Shown here piece after piece: positions 1-11,000 of a DNA stretch of 64,000 bases; the stretch's first letter is position 1; every line of letters begins with the position of its first letter. The notes beneath the pieces were generated by a model that saw only the letters and a list, made by a program, of their open reading frames with translations, was not told where the DNA came from and made no database searches. Origin of the DNA: Corbicula japonica (lineage: Eukaryota > Mollusca > Bivalvia > Venerida > Cyrenidae); contig JAZAYU010000006.1 of the NCBI GenBank assembly GCA_038501625.1, positions 12,836,638-12,900,637 of the forward strand. The letters are read 5' to 3'. Made by a program: the position numbers and the translations under genes.

Positions 1-46
1 CTGTTTGCCCTAGCTATAAAGGTGTATCTATACAGGAAAGGGTTAA
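1..46. mobile_element. TTAA-family MITE, right-end fragment
   Basis: It ends with TATACAGGAAAGGGTTAA, the terminal sequence of the family described at 56317-56558. The rest of the copy lies outside the window. Confidence 0.75.
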
Positions 47-92
47 TTACCTTTTTTGTAAAACAGTCTTTGCTTTTTGCATAGGGTTATAT

Positions 93-244
93 CCCTTTAC
101 TCCATATCCATGCCATCTGATCAGGATCTACACTCTTTTCTTCTTGATTTAATAGGTTATTTCTAATCAAGATATGACCAGTGCAGATCCAGATCAGACA
201 TATAAAATGCATTTAAAATTGTATATATGGAATAAAGGTGTTAA
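93..244. mobile_element. TTAA-family MITE, internally deleted
   Basis: It carries the family's CCCTTTACTCC start, one GATCAGGATC arm and the central ATAGGTTATTTCT segment. One hairpin arm is missing compared with the full copy. Confidence 0.6.
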
Positions 245-309
245 GAGTAACAAAGCATCAGAGTGAAAAAGAGTTATCCAGTTATGTATGCTTTAAGGGA
301 CACTCTGTG

Positions 310-490
310 TTATTGCAACATGGTCAGATATAAGATTCCTGAAAGAAGGTTCATTTGGAGTGCTCTAAGGGTAGTAACAGGTTAATTTCCAACTTTCTGG
401 TCACAATACTCATGAAAACCAATTATTTCTTTCCCAAAAGGGGGTTCGAACAACCCCACTGAACCCCCTTAGGATCCGCACCTGTGTTAA
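310..490. repeat. Dispersed repeat, copy 1 (related stretches at 1195-1350 and 49895-50005)
   Basis: It shares 'TTTCCAACTTTCTGGTCA', 'ACCCCACTGAAC' and 'AGGATCCGC' with 1195-1350, and the central part with 49895-50005. It has no coding frame. It may be a decayed SINE or MITE; class unknown. Confidence 0.4.
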
Positions 491-573
491 GCCTAGTTCA
501 TGTTTGGACTGTGCAGTTTACCAGGACCACAACTGTAGCAACACAGGGAAGAACTGCATTGAATTGGGATTAT

Positions 574-984
574 AAGTATCTTGCATGAGTGTGAGATGAA
601 GATGGAAAAATCTGTCACCGAGGGGGAACTGTTTTGCGGGAACGAATTCCTGCAAAACAGTTCACTCGAGGTGACAGATTTTTCTATCTTTACCGAATAT
701 CTCATGCAAGATACTTTTTCTTGCATACCTTTTACTGTTCATTACATTTGTGTATTTGTACAAACTTAATTTTCTTTTCTTGCTTGGAAAAATTGACGTT
801 TACGCAAACCTTATTTTGTAAATGACGTTGCTAACTTGAATGTATTACGTCAGATACTTGAAGACGTGACATCACTCGCGTAGCATGCGAACATTATCTT
901 TTCCCTAGGGAAAAGATAAGTTTTTCTTCACCCGGTAAACCACGCAGAAATACTTATCCGGTATGCAAGAAAAATTGTGTTTAA
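574..984. mobile_element. Fold-back element A, copy 1
   Basis: It has two parts. A long palindrome at 574-715 has an outer stem AGTATCTTGCATGAG/CTCATGCAAGATACT and an inner stem AAAATCTGTCACC/GGTGACAGATTTT around a GAATTC centre. A short perfect palindrome lies at 894-919, centred on CCCTAGGG. The spacer holds decayed CRE-like sites. A second copy lies in the opposite orientation at 12462-12842, which shows this is a dispersed element. Confidence 0.75.
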
Positions 985-1194
985 CCTGCTGTAACTGGGG
1001 AGCAGCACTAGTGTTGTTTAAAATTTTAATACAACCGAGACTCATCAGGAGCAAAACCAATGCCGGCTTATCCCATTCATAACTTCTTCATTTATGATTG
1101 GATTCCAAAATGAGCTAGCAGATGTGGCCTAGTGACCACAGTTAAGACTGCAAGCAAGGCATCAAAACATGTTTATTGCTATGAATGAGCATAA

Positions 1195-1350
1195 ATACTA
1201 CAGAGTTGGATGCATTAGGTTTCCAGAAAGTGGGTTTGTTTGCGGCAGTATTAGAGTAGTTAAATGATAATTTCCAATGATTTGTCAATATCACCATTAA
1301 AATAAATATTTCGAGTAACCCCACTGAACTCCAACAGGATCCGCAGCTGT
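1195..1350. repeat. Dispersed repeat, copy 2
   Basis: It is related to 310-490: both end with 'ACCCCACTGAACTCC'-like sequence and 'AGGATCCGCA', followed by CTG. No function seen. Confidence 0.4.
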
Positions 1351-1537
1351 TTTACTGTACTACCAGAACTCTCTTGTAAAAGTCTGCATGCTTACATGTC
1401 ATAACTTTATGCATGTACATACTGTGTGTACATTATTTAACAGTAAATAATCATTAATCTGTAGAAAAGCAAGTGTACTATCATTCTGAGAGTTGTCTTT
1501 ATAAATTTAACTCTGTAATTAAAACAGAGATTTTTGA

Positions 1538-1838
1538 GAATTTGCTATAAATAACATTACCTTGTTACTTTTTCATGTGAATTTGCTATAAATACAGTTA
1601 CCATATTACTTTTCCCATGAATTTGTTAGAAATACAGTTACCCTATTACTTTTCTCGTGAATTTGCTATAAATAACATTACCTTATTACTTTTTCATGTG
1701 AATTTGCTATAAATAACATTATCTTATTACTTTTCCCATGAATTTGCTATAAATACAGTAACCCTATTACTTTTTCCATGAATTGCTATAAATACAGTTA
1801 CCATTTTTACTTTTCCCGTGAATTTAATATAAATACTG
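1538..1838. repeat. Tandem repeat, about 41-bp unit, 7 copies
   Basis: Each unit starts GAATTTGCTATAAATA and continues through ATTACCTTATTACTTTT to a CATGT or CCCGT end. Two unit types alternate ('AACATTACC' versus 'CAGTTACC'). It ends about 115 bp before the first visible RTK exon. Confidence 0.9.
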
Positions 1839-1952
1839 CATTGGAGCTCCAGTACCCCAGCAGCAAGCAGTTTTAAAGGGAGATAATTTGATGGTATTCA
1901 TGAAATTTCTTGTTGGGTGATTATAAACTACTACTTGCTATGTTTTTACCAG

Positions 1953-2009
1953 AACCAGACAGGACTGTCGGTCTTCCTGCAGCATCCATTCAGGAGATAT
2001 GGTATAAAG
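1953..2009 (+). CDS. RTK exon, extracellular stalk (first visible exon)
   Basis: The sequence TTTTTACCAG precedes it and GTAATT follows. Phase 0 at both ends gives 19 residues beginning NQTG, an N-glycosylation sequon. One other frame is open here, but it runs into a stop in the next exon; only this frame joins the downstream open frame. It has no kinase homology to confirm it, so it is the least certain of the exons. It is not the gene's first exon because there is no start codon or signal peptide. Confidence 0.6.
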
Positions 2010-5000
2010 GTAATTTTATAATTCTCTTTAATCCTTTTCTCCTTATATACACGTTCTAATTCATGTGCGATCTGTGTAGATCAATTCAGCTAGCGCATCC
2101 TTGCCATCTGATCCAGATCTGTACAGGTTGCATTTTGGTCTAAAATAACCTAGCAATTCAAAAAGCAAACAGTGCAGATCCTGGTTAAGACAGCACAAAT
2201 GTGCCGGCAGATCTGAATCCTCCCTGTTTACCCATGAAATAAAAGTGAATCTATGGAGTAAAGGGCTAAATTTTATTTAAATGATTTCTGAAAGCTTAGT
2301 GTCTTCTTCTCTGCAGTGTTGGATACACATTACAGTAATTGTCTTATATCTGTCACAAATTTTGTCCAAAGCAATCCTTCAAGCCCAAGGCCAATGATTA
2401 TAGCAAAAATAAAACCAACATAAATGTGCCTTGCAAGCTTTAAGTCAAATTTTTTGAAATCTATAACCTATTCTTTTTAGAAATCTATAATTGAATTTCT
2501 CATATTGTTTTTCCCCCAAAAATTAAAGAAAGCAAAGTATAATCCTTTTGATACAAGAAACAATAAAAACTACAAAACAAGAATGTATAATTATGTAGTT
2601 AAATAATTATATACATTAGGTGATGCACTTGTCTGACAGAGGAGTGCCCCCAGCTGATGAGTGGAATGATATTGATGCTGTACCGTTTGCATTACCGAGT
2701 CAAACAGGTAATGCTTGTCTTATATCTGCATTGTACACTCTAATACCATGTATTTTGGTTCGAGTTTAATAAAGATATGTTTTGTTCTGTTCTATAGTCT
2801 GGCATGACAAGCTATCCCACTGTATGGCTAGCTTGTGACTTCAAAATTTTAGGGTCACTGGTACAAATGCCAGGGAGCAAGTGAATCCAGTGTTTCCTGT
2901 GGGAAAACATCGGTACTGATATAAAACTAAGAAAACTGCTTATCTGTCGTCGAGTTTTTAACAAATTGCTGAAGAATAGGGCCAAAGATTATAAAATCGA
3001 CATTGGAGCCAAGTCTCAAATCTCAAGCATCTTTATTCTCAGTTTTATAATTTTGGGCTCTGTTGCCTTGTGTCTATTATTGCTGAGTTCTAAGAATACC
3101 TAGGTAGATTGATATAAGTTAGAATCTGAGTGAAAAGCATCTACATTAACCCTGTTATCCCTTTCTTCCATATACATGTATACGCAGTTTTACGCATGTG
3201 CGATCAGTAAAGATCCAGATCAGCCGGCATATAAATTTTGTGCTGTCTGATCAGGATCTGCACTAGTCGCATTTTGATCAGAAATAACACAGCGAATCAA
3301 AAAGCAAACAGTTTAGATCCTGATCAGACTTGACTGACTGTTAAAAACAGTTAACATATTGACCACTGGAGCCATTCTCCTAAAATATAATATTTAAGAC
3401 AAGCCTTTTTCAAATACCTGAAGTTTGAATGGTTGTATAAATAAACTTGTTAGTACAGCAATATTAGCAAAGCTGCTGATAAAGTGGGCCTGTTTGTAAA
3501 AAAAAAATCAGCAACAAAACTGGTATTATAATCAAACATGTCTTCAAAGACCACTCAAAAGAAAGCAGGTGGTCTTTGATCACATGTGTTTTAGTGTCGC
3601 CTGCGATAGCAGGTAGACACATGGGGATCCTATTGTCTGGCGGCATCTTCGTCGTCGGTGTCGTCATCGGTGCCGTCGTCCGGTAGTTCCCCAACTTTAA
3701 CCTGAAACTTAATGTTGCCTATAACTTTGAAAGTACTTGTCCTATTCACTTCGTACTTGGAATATATCATCAGCAAGAACAATGCCATCTGTGATGACAA
3801 GAATAATAACTCCAGTTTCAATATTTTTTGAGTTATGCCCCTTTCAAATGCAACTTTAACCTGAAACTTAATGTTGCCTATAACTTTGAAAGTACTTGTC
3901 TTATTCACTTCATTATTGGAATATATCATCAGCATGAACAATGCCATCTGTGACAAGAATGATAACTCGTTTCAATATTTTTCTGGACGAATGATGGGTC
4001 ATAATATATTATTACTATGTAACTATTACTTGAGTATATTTACTTTAGTACAATTAGGCCGGCTGAAGGGGAGTTTAGGCCCGGCTTTAAATAGAGGTTT
4101 ATTGCGAATGCTGAGAACAAGCTGGCCCGGCTTTACATATAGATCGTTGAGTAATGAACGGGAACCATGTTGTATGCACTTTAAGTTCAATGTCAAGCTA
4201 TTTATAATTGAGTATATAAATATAAATATTGAATTGAATTATCTCCCCTTAACTATAAATATAAATATATATGCATGTATAAATTATATAAATAGATCGA
4301 GGAGTCGGTGTTTCCTTTTAATTATGCGAATTGAAAGTTTATTGTTGTAAGCAGTTATAGAAAGAGTGTAGTAAGAGACATTGTTCAGATAGTTATTCTT
4401 GGATGATATTAAAGTTTGTGTTCTGTTTACGAATATTGGCAATCCTATGACTTGATTTTCGGCGCGTGAATGTGACCTATATTATGATGGTTCTTTGTTT
4501 ACAAATGTTTTTGATGTTGAAATTGATGGTTCTTGTGGGTTTCTGTTTTACAAGAAGGCGATTTCTTGTCTATAAAGTAAATAATTATTGTATAACCATT
4601 TTGTGTAGGTCTTTTTCTGTTGTTCAGAATAATTGTGACTCATCCCCATCCCCTCCCATCCCCCCCCTGGTTTACGGGATCAAGATGCTGAATATAGAAA
4701 GTTAGTATAGATTTTTCATCCTGAAAGTACCAAAGGAATTGCCATGTACGTGGTAGAACAATTTTGAAAGATACTGTTGAATTTAAATAGAGCAAATTCA
4801 TTCAATGTGGTTAGTGCTATGAAAATACCTGCATGAACTCTTACACCCAACATCTAACCTCTTTTAAATGTCGTCCACATATAACACATCTGTGTTATAC
4901 TTTTCTTGTTTAGTTATGCCCCTTTCAAATGCAACTTTAACCTGAAACTTAATGTTGCCTATAACTTTGAAAGTACTTGTCATATTCACTTCGTACTTGG

Positions 5001-8000
5001 AATATATCATCAGCAAGAACAATGCCATCTGTGACAACAAGAATGATAACTCGAGTTTCAAAATTTTTTGAGTTATGCCCCTTTCAAATGCAACTTTAAA
5101 TATTTACACTTCAACTTCGTCCTCTACGATGAAGTCTTATTCATCTAACGAATCATAATTTCTTATGGTAAACAGTGTGACGTAATAATTTGAAAGGCGT
5201 GGCTAAAGTAGAACCGTTCACAATTTATTGGACGTTGCACAATGTTGTGACGTCGCCGAGCACACACGTTTTGCCACGAGTTGCTGTGAAAAAGCGTGCC
5301 GTCATTAACTTTGTCGTATATGATGCTGTTCCAACAGCCATTCGAAAAAGCCGTAATATCACAAATTTTTCTAATATTTTTTTTATAAAAAGAGAGGATT
5401 AATGTGTATAAATATAAGGATTTGATGGTTTTCATTTGGATATGAAAAACAGTTGGATTGTTTAAAGTACGCGTGAAGCCCTACGGGCTTCACACACTTT
5501 AAACAACCCAACTGTTTACCATACCCAAATGAAAACCATCAAATATCGATTCAATCCTTATCATGAAACTTAATGTTGCCTATAACTTTGAAAGAACTTG
5601 TCCTATTCACTTCATACTTGGAATATATCATCAGCATGAACAATGCCATCTGTGACGACAAGAATGATAACTCCAGTTTCAATATTTTATGAGTTAAGTC
5701 CCTTTCAAATGCAATTTTAACATGAAACTTAGTGTTGCCTGTAAAATGGAAAGTACTTGTTCAATTCACTTAATGCTTTGAATAACTCATCTGCATTTAC
5801 AAACCAATTTTTGAAGTTGATAACTCGGGTTTCACCATTATTTTAGTTATTCCCCATTTAAATGCAATTTGATGACACGTGTTCTGTGGTGTAGTATTGA
5901 AATCAACTTAAATAAAATATTTTTATTATATATGATTAAACATAGGCCCACATTTCAACTTTTTCCATGCAGGCGACACATGTGTTCTGCGGAACACAAC
6001 ATTCTAGTTTTTTCAAACAGTCAGTGTGACAAATAAAATGTGGTCTTTATCCAAAAATGGTCTCTTTTTAGATGCGGTCTTCAGCAAAGGTTTGACTGTA
6101 CATTTAAGCGCTTTGTTTTTTAGTTCAAAAGCTTTCTTGAGAATGGTCAGATGGAATATACAGCGAGAAAACTTTGAGATCACCTTTTAATATGGTCATA
6201 ATTTTTATGGGCCTTATAAAAATTATGATTTTAAGTTCAGTTTGAGTGTTTTAAGTGTTTTGATGATACATTTTGAAATTGCCTTACTAAGATTAATGTG
6301 AAATGATATGCTTTTCAGATAACACAGATTCCAACAGGGTCACAGGTATGTTTTTGAAAATTTGGAGTTTGAAATTTTCTGTAATTTCTTTTATTTCATA
6401 ATGATAATTTAATAATATTATTATTTATTTTCAGTCATAATTGATTTTTATAATTTATTTGAGATTGGTATAGAACATGTATCACCATTTTCATGAAATT
6501 AATGTGCTCTCTACTACAACTCTGCTGTAAGTAATAAGAATATATATCTAGGTGTGAAACAAAACATTTTTACTGTCAAAACACATTTTACATAGTAATA
6601 CAGTCAGGACTGTGAAATCATTAATGTTCTTGAGATACTTTAATTTTTGAGAGCAGATCTTGAAACCCTGAATTTAAAACTACCACAAAATAAAGAATCA
6701 AACATAAAAATAGTTTTGAAAATGGATATCCACAAATTTAAGAACCCGCAAAAATAGTATCAATAAGGAAAACCATCACATTTTATTCCATGAATGGGGC
6801 GCTTTACAGAAAAAGGTACCTTCAGAAAGTTTATATCAATCCTTGAAATGGTGTTATAAAGTTGAGCATTACTTGTTATGTATTTCACAGTAAAAGAACA
6901 CGATATTGTCAAGATTTGTGGCAAAATATCCATTAAGTTTTAAGAATATACTAAGCAAGTGTAAGTTCTTTCCAAACAATTACTACCAAACTGTAGACAA
7001 ATATTACCAAAGTTATCTATTCCCATGATGTGCCCTAAATAGAAATGGGAGATCTTTTTTTGTTATGAAAACTTGACTTGATTTCATACAACAGATATAC
7101 CTCCAGAAAAATGGTTACCTCTTTTGGCAATTGCCGGGGTTATTGTAACTGTGGTTGTCTCGGTTGTTGCTGCAAAATTACTTCGTCATCGGCAACTTTT
7201 CAAGAATCTAGAAAGACGGCTGACAGATATTGCTGATGACACTTCGGAAGATGGAGACCATTACTTTATCATGAGACCCACAACCCAAAAGTGAGTGGTA
7301 GAACTTTATAATCATTATGTACAGAATATAACTATTGACCCTTTACTCCATGGAATATGGCTGTTATTTCATAGGTGAACATTGTAGATCTAGAACAGCC
7401 AGCACATCATTGCCATCTGATCAGATTCTGCACAATTTGCTTTAGATTAATGAAGTTATTTTCAACCAAGAAGCATCCATTGTAGATCCAGATCAGATTT
7501 CACAAATATTTCAGCTGATCTGGATCTTCACTGGTCACACGTGTTAAAAAAACACAACACATATATATAGTTAAGGGTTACAGAAATAACTGAGGTCAAG
7601 TCTTTGATCATAGAAAGAAAATAATTCTAATATTGCTTTAGGAACAATGATCCCATAACTGAGTTTTCCCAGTGCCCATTAGATGGAAGAGAACACAAAC
7701 TAGTATAATATTAGATGGTAATCAAGATCTGTCTGCTGGATGATGGATAAATGCCCAACATCCAAGTTAAATGGAGAAACAGTTGTCTCGGCATAGGGAG
7801 TCCGACTCCAGATCTGGAGATAGCGGGTTCGAATCTCACAACCAGTGTGATTTGAACCTGCTTTTTCTGGATCTCAAGTCTGAAGTCTACATTCTGCTTT
7901 TGGTGCAGGCACTGGTGTCAACATGGGAAGCAGTCATTTAAGGTGATTAATTAATACAAGTTGAAATAACTAATTTCAATTGGTGTAAGATTAAGTTTAA

Positions 8001-11000
8001 CGCTTTCCTCCATATTTATGCATTTTTTAAGCATGTGCGACCAGTGTAGATCCAGATCAGCCAGCACAGATGTGCCAGCTGATCTGGATCTTAACTGTTC
8101 GCACATGCAGTAAAGCTGTATCTATGGAGGAAAGGGTTAAACTAAAATGAAAATGATCTATTTTGCAGTGATGACACTGAAGATGCCATTCCAACAGTTG
8201 TTGCTGACCACTGGGAACTCCCTCACTGTTGTCTCAAAATGGGGCGGGTACTAGGGAGTGGTGCCTTTGGACAGGTCATCAAGGGGCGTGTTAGCAAATC
8301 ACTTCTAATGCACCGGGGCATTGATACACAAACTGTGCAGTACATTCCTGGAACACATGTTACTGTGGCAATCAAGATGTTACAAGGTCAGAACTATTTT
8401 ATACCTCCAAGGCAGGGTTTCTTAAATTATCGGCAGGCCGGTCATTGACAGATTTTCGGTAAAAATGTCTGATTGAAATTTCAAAATTGGTAAAAAGAAA
8501 TCGGTCATGAAAATTTCAAAGTCAGTATAAGTTTTTCCTTAGTGACCCATAACTTGTAAAGGAAATTACCTACATGTACAATTTTTCACACTTAATCCGC
8601 TATAAACCTGTCAATTAACAACTGCACAACTCTGCTACCATGACTACAGTCACTACACGTCACGTGAATAGCCTGCGGCATAGATAAAACGGGAAATGGT
8701 CGGTCTCATTTTAACAACGGATGAGTTTTGCAATCTAACTGCGGCTAGTCAAAGGCGGGTAATTAACGAACTATATGTTTGATGACCGAATTTAAAGGCC
8801 CAATATTTTTTGTGATTGTCGTAATTTATGTAAACAATATAACAGTTTGCAATTTAAAGACAGAGGTGTTTGTTCGATGTGCGTAATTCTAATTCACCAA
8901 AGACGGAATAAAATAAAAAGGACGTTTAAAATTGCTGTTACTCAAATTTTTATTTTAAATAGACGTATATTTAAGTAAAGCAAATACTTGCCTCCCAATT
9001 ATTCCGAGAGTTAATACATGTTCAATGAACTAAAAAAATCCACTTCACAATCGCTGTGAACACAGCTCTAGATTACTATTTTGAACTGTTACAACATGTT
9101 TTAAATGCATGGGATGCTTGTGTGTTACAACAAAGACGCTGATCGCCATAAACTTTAAACGTCGCGTGCCGCTCTTATAAATCGATTAAAGAATTTTTCG
9201 TCTACGGCCCGAAAATCATGAAATAAATCTGTTGGAAGGTTGTAGGATATCGCCGACAAGAAAATGTGTTGTAAGAGAGGAATGGACTGGGGGTCGGGAG
9301 AGTTAAATGCGCTGAAAGCGGGGACCGGAAGTCGCAGTTCGTGCAGACCGGAAGTCGCTGTTCATGCGAACCGGAAGTCGGGGAATAGTCAATTTTGTCG
9401 CCAATGTCCGATTGGGATTTTGAAATTTTAGAAACACTGCTCCAAGGTTACCTTTTTTTAGTTTCTTCAGTCTAATATTTGTTAAAACAAATTTCAAGGA
9501 ATTTGAAATTTGACAGATTTGTCTTGAAATTGCCCAAATTCATGTCAGCATGAAAAAGCTCAGACCACTAAAATAAGTAGGCGGCATTAAATATTGTATA
9601 CATGTATTAAAAAATGTATCCCACATTATTAGAAGAAGGAGACATTCATTATAACATGAACATTTATTTTTAAAAAGTGAAAGAAAAAGATTCTGTTTGA
9701 ACAAATTGCAAATACTGATTTAACCAATCAAGCTACACTTCCATACCTATCGGTGCAAAACATGACTAATAAAATTTAATATGGTCAATTTTCTGCCTTC
9801 AGATGGTGCAGAACATCGCCAAACAGAAGATTTTCTGAAAGAGATAGATATGATGAAGTCACTTGGTTACCATAGAAACATAGTGAGCATTATGGGATGT
9901 TGTACATTACGGCAGCCATATTGTCTGGTGGTAGAACACATAGCACATGGTGACCTACTTTCCTACTTCAGGAAGTTTAGACTGGCAATACAAGAGGTAA
10001 GTAGAATGTTGATGCTTTAACTCTTGAAAGAAATATGGCTATGCGAAATATGCTGGTCAAATTGGGTTTAAAGCTTTCTGTGACAGTAAACATACAAAAC
10101 CATTACAGTGGCCACATCATTTTCCTCATAAAAATTATTGTAATGATTTGTATGAAAATATTAACTTATCCATACACATAACCATTGTGTAGCAGAAATG
10201 ACGCAAGCTTGTCAACAATATTTACTATTTGATTTTTTCTTAATTGCCATTCTTTTCATGTTAATGAAAACTAAAAAATACCTGGTACATTTTGTTGTGT
10301 CACGTTTGATAGCAGGTAGACACATAGGGATCAAATTGTCCAGCTGTGTCTGCGGCAGCATCTAGCAGTCTCCCAACTTGAACATGAAACTTCAAATTAA
10401 ATTTAAATTAATTTCAGAGTGGATGAGATCATTAGTTTTTGGAGGGGACATGATTTAACAAAATCTTGTGATACTATTTTTTTATATTTAAAACTACTAG
10501 TCCTATTCACTTATATTATAATATTTGGAATATATCATTTGCATGAACAAAGCAATCAGTGACAACAAGAATGGTATCCTTTTACATGCAACTTTAACAT
10601 GAAACATGAATGTTGCCTATAACTTTGAAAACACTCGCCTATTCTCTTAACCCTTTCCTCCATATATACGCCTAAAGTTATGGCATGAATGAACAGTGTA
10701 GATCCAGATCAGCCAGCACATGCATGCAGTCTGATCAAGATCAAAGATGTGTCGGCTGATCTGGATGTACACTGTTCACCCATGCAATAAAGGCATATCT
10801 GTATATGGACTAAAGGGAAAAATGTGAAATGTGCTTTTTCAGAGAGAGATCCAGAGAGACAGTTATGTGAATCAGGACGTTGACATGTTTTCTCCCCGGG
10901 ATCTTCTGTCTGTGGCCAGACAGATCGCTTCAGGCATGGTAATTCTAGTTTTGCTTTACTGGGGTTAGCCATTTTGGATGTTCCCTCTGATATGGCTCTA

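Noticed and set aside
3630..4350. Two opposite open frames of 108 and 159 codons
   Set aside because: Much of their length is the tandem repeat with GAAAGTACTTGTC units; the repeated peptide sequence in the minus frame mirrors the DNA repeat.
7793..7850. Functional tRNA gene
   Set aside because: Only a B-box-like segment is present; no acceptor stem or proper D-arm can be formed.
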